Shown: positions 29,942 through 42,914 of the stretch, in pieces | Layout of the letters: every line of letters starts with the position of its first letter | Numbering within the stretch: position 1 is the stretch's first letter | Source of the DNA: Eximiradius sp. | GTDB lineage: Bacteria; Bacteroidota; Ignavibacteria; Kapaibacteriales; UBA2268 | Length of the DNA: 64,000 nt | Direction: 5' to 3' | Assembly (NCBI GenBank): GCA_937127445.1 | Contig: CAKZLY010000014.1 | Coordinates: forward strand, 253,001-317,000 | Translations under genes and position numbers: made by a program | The notes under the pieces: model-generated | The model's database searches: none | What the model saw: only the letters and a program-made list of their open reading frames with translations | Told to the model about the DNA's origin: nothing

Positions 29942-30853
29942 ATGAATAATACTCATACAAAAGATACATTTGCCGGCTTTGTTGCGATAATTGGAAAACC
30001 CAATGCCGGCAAATCTACTTTTATGAACACTGTTCTTGGCGAAAAACTATCAATTGTTACTCCGAAGCCCCAAACTACTCGCAAACGTGTTTTGGGTATT
30101 TACACAAAAGATAACCTTCAAATTGTGTTTGTCGATACTCCTGGTTTTATTAAACCGCGTTATGCTTTGCACGAAGCTATGATGGAATATGTCTCCGAAG
30201 AAGTGCTTTCAGCTGATGTGCTGCTCGTTTTATATGACGTTTCTGAATATTCTACCCACAAAGAACCTTTCCATAGCACTTTTTTTGAACTGCTTGATAA
30301 ATCTCCTGCTCCTAAAATTCTTCTACTCAACAAAATCGACTTGCTAAAAGACAAAAAAACTATACTTCCTGCAATTAACTTCTTTGCAAAAACTAACACT
30401 TTCTCTGAAATTTTACCTATTTCTGCCTACGAACCTAATGATGTTACAAGAGCAATTGAAATTATTGCTAAATACATTCCAAAATCCCCATTTTACTATG
30501 ATCAAGACATTCTAAGCACCCAAAACGAACGTTTTTTCGTCTCCGAACTTATTCGGGAACAAATCTTCTTGCTTTGTGAAGAAGAAATTCCCTATTCTAC
30601 GGAAGTTTCAATTATCGAATTTAAAGAACGAGAAAAAGGTAAATGGTATATTAATGCCGAAATTATCGTTGAACGCACTACTCAAAAACCAATAATAATT
30701 GGCAAAGATGGGCAGCGAATTAAACAAATTGGCGAACTTTCTCGAATTGCTATCGAAAATCATATTGATAAATCTATCTATCTGGATTTATTTGTTAAGG
30801 TTCGTCCTAAATGGCGGCAAAATCCTCGCCAACTTAAATCTTTTGGCTATTGA
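29942..30853 (+). CDS. era: GTPase Era
   Basis: GFVAIIGKPNAGKSTFMNTVLGEKLSIVTPKPQTTRKRVLGIYT, VDTPGFIKPRY, LLNKIDLL, C-terminal KH region IIIGKDGQRIKQIGELSRIAIE. Confidence 0.97.
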   Translation: MNNTHTKDTFAGFVAIIGKPNAGKSTFMNTVLGEKLSIVTPKPQTTRKRVLGIYTKDNLQIVFVDTPGFIKPRYALHEAMMEYVSEEVLSADVLLVLYDVSEYSTHKEPFHSTFFELLDKSPAPKILLLNKIDLLKDKKTILPAINFFAKTNTFSEILPISAYEPNDVTRAIEIIAKYIPKSPFYYDQDILSTQNERFFVSELIREQIFLLCEEEIPYSTEVSIIEFKEREKGKWYINAEIIVERTTQKPIIIGKDGQRIKQIGELSRIAIENHIDKSIYLDLFVKVRPKWRQNPRQLKSFGY

Positions 30854-31349
30854 ACAATTCTTTTTCTATTATTCCTCGAAAATAATCTGGTTTGTTATCA
30901 TTTATTGTTGCGTCCGATATTGTTTCTATGAATATTTCATCAGTAAAAAGAAATTTCTTGAAATAGTCCAGCTTTCTTTTTGTTTTGTCATCAATTTGCT
31001 TATAGAACATATCAAATCTATGACTTAAATCCCATCCCTTTATTTCTACTGGTGTGATTTTCCCAAACCAACGCCTATATAACACATATCTTACCCACGT
31101 AAGTCCAATATACAAGGCTTTGCTTGTTGGACTTTTGGCCCCAAAATCATACACAACACAGCGATAACCCATCGCCAGATGCATCAGAAAATTATAATCC
31201 AGTTCTTTCAATATATCTACAAACTTTTTACTTTCGCAATGGCAGGACTGCAAACGAATAAACGATACTCCCTCCAGTTTCAACCCAAATCGTTCTATGG
31301 CTTCAATTCCATTTGTTAAATTTAGAAATATCTTTGTTTTCTGTTCCAT
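30834..31349 (-). CDS. Hypothetical protein, unknown family
   Basis: ORF 30834..31385; likely start at Met 31349. No family recognised. Convergently overlaps the era 3' end by 20 bp. Confidence 0.6.
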   Translation of the reverse strand: MEQKTKIFLNLTNGIEAIERFGLKLEGVSFIRLQSCHCESKKFVDILKELDYNFLMHLAMGYRCVVYDFGAKSPTSKALYIGLTWVRYVLYRRWFGKITPVEIKGWDLSHRFDMFYKQIDDKTKRKLDYFKKFLFTDEIFIETISDATINDNKPDYFRGIIEKELFNSQKI

Positions 31350-31429
31350 TTTTGTTTTATTATTTCCACAGAATAATATTTGCAAATTAATTATTCAAAG
31401 CGAGAAATTCCGAAAAAAATATAAAAAAA

Positions 31430-31448
31430 GCACAACCTTTAGTTGTGC
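31430..31448. terminator. Intrinsic terminator hairpin
   Basis: GCACAAC/GTTGTGC stem with A-rich flank (T tract on the minus strand) downstream of the TonB-dependent receptor gene. Confidence 0.7.
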
Positions 31449-31478
31449 CTTCGTTCAAATTATTGCAATAGCCAAATA

Positions 31479-34400
31479 TTAGAATGTATATCTAATACCA
31501 ACTTGCATTTGCCAGCGAGACCAGAAGTCGCTTGTTTCGAATATGTCGTCGCCTTTGTATCCTCTTGTGTTCGGGAAGTAGCTTGCACGAATTTTACCTG
31601 ATTTGTCGTAACCTTCGAAACGCATCAAGCTATATGTACTGTTACTTACATATTTTACCTGTCCCCATTCTCTATTGAGAAGGTTTAATACATTCAAGAT
31701 ATCGAGTGTGAGCTCTACTTTTTGTCTGCCAATTGTTGGAATTTCCTGACTAATTCTTAAATCAACTTGATGACGCCACGGTTGATTTAATGAATTCCGG
31801 TCCATAATTTTACCGCGTTTGAGGCCATCCCAATCGCTTAAGAACTTCTCTAAAGCTTCGGCGTATTTCATCTGTGTTCCATCTGGTGCGGTATAAGTTT
31901 GATCTCCGTTGACAAGTATCATCTTATCATCTTGCCAAACGCCGTTGTTGTTAGTTAGTTTGTTTGGGATATAACAGAGGTCGTTGCCCCACACATTATC
32001 ATTGTTTGCGTCACGAACGCGTGTGTCTATAAGCACATCTCTATCCCACGTGATATTGCTTTGAGTGTAATACAAGAATGACATCGGCGAACCGGAACGT
32101 CCTTCGTAGAATAGCCCTACTGTAATATCAGCATTCTTGTAGTATTCATATCTGTATGATACATTTGCTAAGATTCTGTGAGGAATGGAGAACAAAGAAG
32201 TTGAAAGCTTTGGATTATTTGGATCTGGTACTGGATTATACATCCAATTAGAAATAGCACGGCTCGAGGTAGCACTATTCACATCGCGAACAAGCGAATA
32301 TGTGTAAGCAAAATTAGCACTCAAATTTGGCAAAATACCTTGATTGAATGGTTTTTGCAATTGAGCCGAAATGCTTAATTGATCGCCTTTGCTTGTGTTT
32401 GTCATATAAATTACGTTTGTATAACTATTACTTCTTAGTACTGGATTGCTACTGTATCTCAAATAAAGCGGCCTGCCGTCTATAGAAGTAACTCTATTGC
32501 CACTGTTATCAAGTGAATCAACAAGTAGAATATTCTGGAACAATACTTCATTAATAGATTTTCCATAAATAAATTCAAGAGTTCCAATTAATCCCTCAGT
32601 TATTTGCTGGTCTATGGCAACATTAAAACGTAATATTTGTGGCATCTTGAAGTTCTTGTCTGTAATATTTACCTCAGTTGTTTTTACAGGTTGAAGTGTT
32701 GAGCCCGGGTCGCCGGGTTTTGGCTGTTTCTTGGGGTCAGGTTCGAATGCAGGTACATTGCTTGTAACATCAACGCGTCCGTAGTCAACACCCGTATTTG
32801 CATACTGGTTGCCAATCCATACACCAGGTGTGCGACCAGCAAAAAGCCCTACACCTCCACGCACCTGTGTGTTTTTATCGCTGAATACGTCATAGTTGAA
32901 ACCAAAACGAGGTGAAAATGCAAATGTTGTTGGCATCTCTGACGTTTTCATATTAAAAACGCTATCGAATTTTGCATTATATGAAGGTTCATCTGGGAAG
33001 GTATAAAGATCACCGCGTAATCCAAATGTAAGTTTAAGGTTTGGCATTATCTTCCATTCGTCTTGTGCATAGAATGCTAACTGCCAGTACGAAAATTCTG
33101 CTCTTTCTTTGCCACCCGGTAACAAATAACTGTAATAATATCTGTTTGGCTTATTATTATAAAAATTATCTAATCCAGAAAATGTATATGTTCCGAAAGC
33201 ATCTTGAACAAATAAGTTGCTGAACGTAACATATTGATTGGTTGTCCCAATAGTAAATACGTGATCGCCAAAGAAATAGTTGAAGTTATCAGTTACTTCG
33301 AGAATGCTTTGGTCCAAAGCATTTGCTTGCGAGAAACGTTCTACGCCGAAACTTACCGAGCTTCGCTTGTCGTCGCCCAACGATGAGATAGTAACACTTG
33401 GGAATGGCTTAGATTGCGGGTCACGTTCGTCGTTAATTTGTGTATAAGCAAGGCGAAATTCATTTGCAAAATCTTTACCTAAAACGCTATTTAACTGCAA
33501 TACAGTTTGATTTTGCATACTTTTGAATATATATTCTTGTCCAGAATACGAAAAGAAAGTTGCTGAACGAGTAACAGAATTATCTTGGTCAGCGTTTACA
33601 AAGTTATGGCGTAAAGTCAATCTATGCTGATTAGATATGTTATAATCCAAACGCATAAATATCTTATAGTTATTTACATCGCGAGTATATTTATCGTAAG
33701 AACCAGGGTCGTAACCATATTTTGTAATTACACTATCACGTAATGCTTTAAGTTCATTTCTTGATAGACCGAAAACATTCGGACCGCTTTCACCTTTGTA
33801 TGCAAGAGTTTGTGGTTCTGCACGTTGACGTATCTCACCATTTACAAAGAAGAAAAGCTGATCCTTAATGATTGGCCCCCCAATGCGTCCTCCTGCCTGA
33901 TAATCTGTATAATCTGGATACGGTGCGTACTTGCCATCTGGACCTTTTATCACCGCATTTCCAACTAATTTTTCATTCCTACCATAAAAATATGCTGAAC
34001 CATGATAGTAATTTGAACCACTTCGAGTTATAGCGTTGATCAATCCTCCTGTAAATCCACCTAAACGAACGTCGAATGGTGCAACTGCTACCTGAAATTC
34101 CTGAATTGCATCGAGCGATATAGGCTCTGTCCCTGCTTGACCACCGGGCGTGCCAGCAGACGACAATCCGAATGCATCGCTCATTATCGCACCATCTACC
34201 TGTATGTTGTTGTATTTACTGTTTCTTCCGCCGACATTCGAACCTTCCGAAGTTGATGAAATTATATGAGGAGACAATCTCGAATAGTCGTGTATTGAGC
34301 GAGCAATCGTCGGTAAGCTCTTAATTTCACTTTCTGTTACTGATTGTGATGCACCCGTTCTATTCGATGAGATAATTTCATTTTTGTCTGCTATTACATC

Positions 34401-34757
34401 TACTGTCCCTGTTTTGACACCTTTTTCCACAAGGCGAATATTCATACTATAATTCTGGTCTATACCTAATGTGATATTTTCCTTGATTTGCGATTCATAT
34501 CCAACCATCGAAATTGTAACAGTATATGGACCACCTACGCGCAAACCCATAATGTTAAATCTTCCGGCATTGTTTGTTACTGCACCGGCGGTTGTCCCCG
34601 TTGGTTGATGTACAACTTTTACGGTTGTCCCTGCCAATGGTTTGCCGTCTGCATCAGTAACACGACCGCTAATTGATGCGGTTGTTCCGCCTTGCGAATA
34701 AGCAAAATTGATTATTGCTAAGAAAGCAAGAATAATTAAGGATACTTTTTTTAGCAT
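31479..34757 (-). CDS. TonB-dependent receptor with N-terminal carboxypeptidase-regulatory-like domain (Oar-like)
   Basis: Signal peptide, GTTASISGRVTDADGKPLAGTTVKVVHQPTG, plug region, long beta-barrel ending WQMQVGIRYTF. Confidence 0.93.
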   Translation of the reverse strand: MLKKVSLIILAFLAIINFAYSQGGTTASISGRVTDADGKPLAGTTVKVVHQPTGTTAGAVTNNAGRFNIMGLRVGGPYTVTISMVGYESQIKENITLGIDQNYSMNIRLVEKGVKTGTVDVIADKNEIISSNRTGASQSVTESEIKSLPTIARSIHDYSRLSPHIISSTSEGSNVGGRNSKYNNIQVDGAIMSDAFGLSSAGTPGGQAGTEPISLDAIQEFQVAVAPFDVRLGGFTGGLINAITRSGSNYYHGSAYFYGRNEKLVGNAVIKGPDGKYAPYPDYTDYQAGGRIGGPIIKDQLFFFVNGEIRQRAEPQTLAYKGESGPNVFGLSRNELKALRDSVITKYGYDPGSYDKYTRDVNNYKIFMRLDYNISNQHRLTLRHNFVNADQDNSVTRSATFFSYSGQEYIFKSMQNQTVLQLNSVLGKDFANEFRLAYTQINDERDPQSKPFPSVTISSLGDDKRSSVSFGVERFSQANALDQSILEVTDNFNYFFGDHVFTIGTTNQYVTFSNLFVQDAFGTYTFSGLDNFYNNKPNRYYYSYLLPGGKERAEFSYWQLAFYAQDEWKIMPNLKLTFGLRGDLYTFPDEPSYNAKFDSVFNMKTSEMPTTFAFSPRFGFNYDVFSDKNTQVRGGVGLFAGRTPGVWIGNQYANTGVDYGRVDVTSNVPAFEPDPKKQPKPGDPGSTLQPVKTTEVNITDKNFKMPQILRFNVAIDQQITEGLIGTLEFIYGKSINEVLFQNILLVDSLDNSGNRVTSIDGRPLYLRYSSNPVLRSNSYTNVIYMTNTSKGDQLSISAQLQKPFNQGILPNLSANFAYTYSLVRDVNSATSSRAISNWMYNPVPDPNNPKLSTSLFSIPHRILANVSYRYEYYKNADITVGLFYEGRSGSPMSFLYYTQSNITWDRDVLIDTRVRDANNDNVWGNDLCYIPNKLTNNNGVWQDDKMILVNGDQTYTAPDGTQMKYAEALEKFLSDWDGLKRGKIMDRNSLNQPWRHQVDLRISQEIPTIGRQKVELTLDILNVLNLLNREWGQVKYVSNSTYSLMRFEGYDKSGKIRASYFPNTRGYKGDDIFETSDFWSRWQMQVGIRYTF

Positions 34758-34946
34758 ATGATGCCCTTTTATTATGAAAAATAAAACAGTTTATTTTATG
34801 CAAATTAATCCTTTTTTCTTAATTCTTTCACAACGTATTGTTAATTTTTGATAAACTAATCTGAAACTCTTTCTAAACAACGAACTACCTTGATTATTAA
34901 CAAGTTAATAATAATTGCAGAGAATTGAAAAATAAACTTTTCCACA

Positions 34947-36260
34947 TTAGTAATTTGCGGAAAATGCTAATTCTCTTGCAAGCAATTTTGTTAAATATTG
35001 GCGTTCATAATTCTGACTGTTTTTAATATTGGGGTGGGGCAAAGAGCCTTTCTTCCACATCTCAAAATAAGCATCAATTGCTTCGATTATTGCTTTTGTG
35101 TTGCGTGGCTCTGTTGCAATGGCGGCTTCTGTTTCGAGTGCTGTTTGTTTGATATTCCCATCCGGTATTGAAATCAAAATTGGCTTTCGTGCACCAATAT
35201 ATTCATACAATCTCGAAGGGGTTACTATGTTATTTGGTGACATCATCCACAACACATCGGACTGCATCAGTCCCTTTATGCATTCGCTATGTGGCAAATA
35301 GCCTTTCAGCACAACGTTGTCACCTAAATTATACTTTTTTATAAGCTTCTCGTGCGATTTTCTCATAAGTCCGATAAACACAGCTCTTATTTTGTTTTTT
35401 GCTTCCTGTGTCTTCTTCAAATACATAGACAAAGCTTTCAAGAAATACTTGGGTGTAAGGTCGTCCGGGAACAATCCGGAATGAGTAATTGTGAAATAAT
35501 TTGGGTCTGGCTGCAATTGCCTGTATGGTGCAAAATCTTCTTCGTCGTAACCGTGTGGAATAATTGTAATATCTTCGTGAGATAGGAATTTATATCTTTG
35601 CAGCAATTTTTCTTTCATAAATCGGTTGATGACTATTATTCGTTTTGCTCGGGTCAGCACTTCTGTTTCCATCCTAATTGCTCTCATCTTGTGAAAGGGT
35701 GTAAGATAATAGTAATATGCGTTATCTACCCAGAGATCGCGATAGTCAATTACATATGGTAGCTCATATCTATCAGATAACTCACGAGCAATTAGAAAAT
35801 CAGTAAATGGTGGGGCGGTCGCCAGTAGTGTATGAAAATGATTATTCTCTATAATTTCTTGGGCAAGCTTTATTGCTTTCTTCTTCCAAACAATCCTGCT
35901 ATCGGGCTGCAAAAAAGATTGCAGAATTATTCTTTTTAACTTCTGAGATAAATGTGATGGATATTGTACTAAGTTTGAACCTTTTTTTTTAGCCAGACGC
36001 GTTGCATCAGGTGGTGTCCTGTAAATAGAAATTTTTAGATTATTCAACTCTTCAAGCAATGTTTCATCATAAGCGTAGTAAACTGCTGGTGTTGTGGTTA
36101 GTATAGAAACGTCCCACCCATTTTCAGGCAAATATTTTGCAAATTTTACGCTTCGTTGAACACCGCTAAGTCCCATCGGCGGGAAATAATAAGCAATAAA
36201 TAGTGTATTGAGATTGCTTGAATTATTTCCCGCTAATTTATCGTCAGTTTCAAAATCCAT
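34947..36260 (-). CDS. Glycosyltransferase family 4
   Basis: YYFPPMGLSGVQRSVKFAKYLPENGWDVSILT; SDVLWMMSPNNIVTPSRLYEYIGARKPILISIPDG. Confidence 0.88.
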   Translation of the reverse strand: MDFETDDKLAGNNSSNLNTLFIAYYFPPMGLSGVQRSVKFAKYLPENGWDVSILTTTPAVYYAYDETLLEELNNLKISIYRTPPDATRLAKKKGSNLVQYPSHLSQKLKRIILQSFLQPDSRIVWKKKAIKLAQEIIENNHFHTLLATAPPFTDFLIARELSDRYELPYVIDYRDLWVDNAYYYYLTPFHKMRAIRMETEVLTRAKRIIVINRFMKEKLLQRYKFLSHEDITIIPHGYDEEDFAPYRQLQPDPNYFTITHSGLFPDDLTPKYFLKALSMYLKKTQEAKNKIRAVFIGLMRKSHEKLIKKYNLGDNVVLKGYLPHSECIKGLMQSDVLWMMSPNNIVTPSRLYEYIGARKPILISIPDGNIKQTALETEAAIATEPRNTKAIIEAIDAYFEMWKKGSLPHPNIKNSQNYERQYLTKLLARELAFSANY

Positions 36261-36262
36261 AG

Positions 36263-37384
36263 TTAAATGACAATTAATTCTGCTGGTGCATTAGTTAACA
36301 TTGTTATTTCATTGCGGGTTATATAAATGTCGTCTTCCACTCTCATTCCAAATTTGTCGGGGAAATACACGCCCGGCTCGATAGCAAGCACAACGTCCTC
36401 GGGAATTATCTGGTCGTCGCGTCGGAAGGTAATTATTGGTCCCTCGTGCGCTTCCAGTCCAATTCCGTGACCTAATGAATGCTGGAAGTTTATCCCATAA
36501 CCCGCATTATCAATCATTTTGCGTGCAACTGCATCGAGCAATTTCCCGTTCATACCCGGGCGAGCAGCCTCGCAAGCGGCTTTTTTTGCATCATATAACA
36601 GTTTATAAATTGCTTTTTGCTCTTTTGTTGCTTTGCCTACACAAAAAGTTCGTGTAATATCCGAACCGAAACCTTGTACCTTTGCACCAAAATCAAGTAA
36701 AATCACATCATTCTTTTTTATCTTGCGGTCCGATGGTTTGCCATGAACTAGCGCTGTGCGTGGTCCCGATACAGCAATAATATCAAAAGGATCGCCTTCA
36801 CTGCCAAGCTTGCGTGTGCGATAAGCAATTTCGATTGCTATATCTTTTTCTGTCATTCCCGGCTGTATGAAATTAAGCATTTCTTCGTATACTTTCTCGG
36901 CAATTTTGCAAGCTTGTTTTATGTATTCAAGCTCTTCCGGTGCTTTCGGATATGTAAAACGTTCTACTAAATTATTGATTGGCTTGAATTTTAATGGTCT
37001 GATTCGATTACGAATTTCGACTGCTTCGCCATAAGGAATATGATCTGCTTCGAAACCTAAATTTTCAACTTTCTTCAAAAATTTGCTTTTAGCAAGATAT
37101 CCCCACACATCTCTGGTAATATGTACCTGTAAATTTGGTAGATCATATAGCTCTGTCTTTATTTGTTCTTCGTATCTGTCATCTGTAACGAAATGCACTT
37201 CGTCATCTGTAACAAATAGAAAAGCCGATGACCCCGAAAAATTAGTTAAATACCTGACATTCGAAAGTTTTGTTATTACCGCTGCTTCGCATTTGTTTTC
37301 TTCAATATTGAAACGCAACTGATGAAAACGTTTGTCTACAATTTTTGGATATTGCGTTATAAAATTTGGTTGAGAATAAGTCAT
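36263..37384 (-). CDS. M24-family aminopeptidase P (Xaa-Pro peptidase)
   Basis: DVILLDFGAKVQGFGSDITRTFCVG, HSLGHGIGLEAHEGP, LAIEPGVYFPDKFGMRVEDDIYIT. Confidence 0.95.
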   Translation of the reverse strand: MTYSQPNFITQYPKIVDKRFHQLRFNIEENKCEAAVITKLSNVRYLTNFSGSSAFLFVTDDEVHFVTDDRYEEQIKTELYDLPNLQVHITRDVWGYLAKSKFLKKVENLGFEADHIPYGEAVEIRNRIRPLKFKPINNLVERFTYPKAPEELEYIKQACKIAEKVYEEMLNFIQPGMTEKDIAIEIAYRTRKLGSEGDPFDIIAVSGPRTALVHGKPSDRKIKKNDVILLDFGAKVQGFGSDITRTFCVGKATKEQKAIYKLLYDAKKAACEAARPGMNGKLLDAVARKMIDNAGYGINFQHSLGHGIGLEAHEGPIITFRRDDQIIPEDVVLAIEPGVYFPDKFGMRVEDDIYITRNEITMLTNAPAELIVI

Positions 37385-37401
37385 TTTAGATTCATTATAT
37401 A

Positions 37402-38865
37402 TTATACATAGTAATTTGGCGATTCTTTGGTGATTCTTACATCGTGTGGGTGTGATTCTCGTAATCCCGCCGAAGTAATTCTATTGAACTGTGCTTTCTG
37501 CTGCATCTCTCGAATTGTTCGGCAGCCACAATATCCCATCGATGCTCGCAATCCACCGACAATCTGATATATTGTATCACCAACATTGCCTTTGAACGGA
37601 ACTCGTCCTTCTATTCCTTCAGGCACAAATTTGGATATCTCTTCTTCCACGTCCTGGAAATACCTATCTGCTGAACCCTGGCTCATCGCACCAAGTGAAC
37701 CCATCCCACGATAAATTTTATAAACTCGACCTTCATATATAATCTTTTCTCCCGGGCTTTCCTCGTGTCCAGCAAACAAATTCCCAATCATTACGCTATC
37801 AGCTCCGCCGGCAATTGCTTTAGCTATGTCGCCAGTTTGTTTTATTCCACCATCAGCAATTACTGGCACGTCATATTTCTTTGCTACTTTCGATACATTC
37901 ATCACTGCACTAAGCTGCGGGACACCCACCCCGGCTATTATTCGCGTTGTGCAAATCGAACCCGGTCCAATTCCGACTTTCAACCCGTCAGCACCGGCAC
38001 GAATGAGTGCTTCTGCCGCTTCTTCTGTTGCGATATTACCTGCAATCACCTGTAATTCGCGATACTTGCTCTTTATCAATTTCACCATTTCAATTACACC
38101 GCGGCTGTGACCGTGTGCTGTATCAACAAATACAGCATCAACTCCAACCTCTATCAAGGCTGCCACCCGTTCCATCGTATCCGCCGAAATCCCCACACCT
38201 GCACCAACTCGCAATCGTCCCTGTTCATCTTTGCAGGCGCGAGGGAATTGCTTTTTTTTCTGTATGTCCTTAAAAGTAATTAATCCACAAAGAGTGTAAT
38301 TTTCATCAACAACCGGAAGTTTCTCTATTCTATATTTTTGAAGTAGTGTTTCAGCTTCTTCTAGTGTTGTTCCAACAGGTACAGTTTTCAAGTTATCTTT
38401 TGTCATTATGTTTTCGAGCAACTCACTTCGTTCGGGATTGAACCGCAAGTCTCTATTAGTAACTATTCCGATTAATTTTTTGTTCTCATCAATAATAGGA
38501 ATGCCAGAAATTTTATATTTAGCCATCATTTCGAGCGCATCAGCAACAGTTTTGTCTCCTGTCAAAGTTATAGGTTTTTTAATCATACCGCTTTCAGAAC
38601 GCTTCACTCTATCGACCTGGTCTGCTTGTCGCTGAATGCTCAAATTTTTGTGAATTACGCCCAGACCACCTTCACGTGCAATAGCCTGAGCCATTTCGGC
38701 TTCGGTAACTGTGTCCATCGCAGCGCTAAGTATCGGTATATTCAATTTTATTGCTTTAGTAAGGCGCGAGCTAACGTCAGTATCCCTTGGCAAAACCTCA
38801 CTATATCCCGGAATTAGCAAAACATCATCGTATGTAATCCCTTCAAACAATATTTTTTCTTCCAT
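37402..38865 (-). CDS. guaB: IMP dehydrogenase
   Basis: ITYDDVLLIPGYSEVLP, two CBS domains, GIGPGSICTTRIIAGVGVPQ. Start placed at Met 38865 because the longer ORF start (38922) overlaps atpC. Confidence 0.97.
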   Translation of the reverse strand: MEEKILFEGITYDDVLLIPGYSEVLPRDTDVSSRLTKAIKLNIPILSAAMDTVTEAEMAQAIAREGGLGVIHKNLSIQRQADQVDRVKRSESGMIKKPITLTGDKTVADALEMMAKYKISGIPIIDENKKLIGIVTNRDLRFNPERSELLENIMTKDNLKTVPVGTTLEEAETLLQKYRIEKLPVVDENYTLCGLITFKDIQKKKQFPRACKDEQGRLRVGAGVGISADTMERVAALIEVGVDAVFVDTAHGHSRGVIEMVKLIKSKYRELQVIAGNIATEEAAEALIRAGADGLKVGIGPGSICTTRIIAGVGVPQLSAVMNVSKVAKKYDVPVIADGGIKQTGDIAKAIAGGADSVMIGNLFAGHEESPGEKIIYEGRVYKIYRGMGSLGAMSQGSADRYFQDVEEEISKFVPEGIEGRVPFKGNVGDTIYQIVGGLRASMGYCGCRTIREMQQKAQFNRITSAGLRESHPHDVRITKESPNYYV

Positions 38866-38891
38866 AAACGCCTCTTCTTCAATCAAAAATA

Positions 38892-39314
38892 TCAATTTTC
38901 TTCTTGCAAAATACTTAAGCAAGCTTTTGCAAAATCTAATTCCTTCTGTGCTCTTATTTTTTCTTCTGGTTGCTTTGTTTTATTTAGATTTTCTTTTGCT
39001 TTTTCTAACTGCAATTTTACAGCGTCAAGCTTCAAAATATCTGCTGAAACGGCTTTCTCAAGCATTATGCTTGCTTTGTTGTTGTGCAAATCAACAAACC
39101 CACCCGTAATCGCATATTTTACAATTTTGTTCTGTTCATCAAGAAATTTAAGTATTCCTGCATCAAGCGAAGATACTATCGGCGCGTGATTTGGCAATAC
39201 CTGAAAAGGTGACAACGAACCCGGAAACCACACAGATTGCACATTCCCCGAAAATATTCTCTTTTCGGGAGTAACAAGTTCTATATATAACGTTTTTGCT
39301 TCCAACTTTTGCAC
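38892..39314 (-). CDS. atpC: F1F0 ATP synthase epsilon subunit
   Basis: LYIELVTPEKRIFSGNVQSVWFPGSLSPFQVLPNHAPIVSSLDAGILKF; directly downstream of atpD. Confidence 0.92.
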   Translation of the reverse strand: MQKLEAKTLYIELVTPEKRIFSGNVQSVWFPGSLSPFQVLPNHAPIVSSLDAGILKFLDEQNKIVKYAITGGFVDLHNNKASIMLEKAVSADILKLDAVKLQLEKAKENLNKTKQPEEKIRAQKELDFAKACLSILQEEN

Positions 39315-39319
39315 CTTTA

Positions 39320-40753
<1,434 letters not shown>

Positions 40754-40956
40754 CTACTTGTTATTAACTTATTTCAAAATAAGCACAACAGCGTTGTGCA
40801 AAATTACGCAATAATCAATTTATTGACAAAAAATTACAAAAAATATTTTATTTGCAAACATTAAATATTTATAAAATTACACTTAATGTTATTCGTCAAA
40901 ATACTATTCGTCAAAAAAATCTTATTATTTGTTATTTTTTATTTTCGGAGAAAATT

Positions 40957-41280
40957 ATGGCTCAACCAATTCATTTAACTGATGATACCTACGATGAAGT
41001 TGTATTGAAATCAGATATCCCCGTCTTAATTGACTTTTGGGCTACCTGGTGCGGTCCATGTCGTATGATTGCACCTATTGTTGAAGAACTTGCCGTTGAA
41101 TACGAAGGTAAAATCAAAGTTTGCAAACTTGATGTAGATAATAACCAAAAAGTTGCTATGATGTATGGTATTCGTTCTATTCCAACTGTAGTAATTATTA
41201 AAAATGGGGAAGAAGTTGATCGTATTTTAGGCGCTGTCCCAAAACAACATTTTGTAGAAAGAATTAAAAACCACATTTAA
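40957..41280 (+). CDS. trxA: Thioredoxin
   Basis: MAQPIHLTDDTYDEVVLKSDIPVLIDFWATWCGPCRMIAPIVEELA; start chosen at 40957 rather than the longer ORF start at 40852. Confidence 0.95.
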   Translation: MAQPIHLTDDTYDEVVLKSDIPVLIDFWATWCGPCRMIAPIVEELAVEYEGKIKVCKLDVDNNQKVAMMYGIRSIPTVVIIKNGEEVDRILGAVPKQHFVERIKNHI

Positions 41281-41282
41281 TA

Positions 41283-42882
<1,600 letters not shown>

Positions 42883-42914
42883 TTTTTGATGTTTAACTAA
42901 TTTATATAGAAAAT

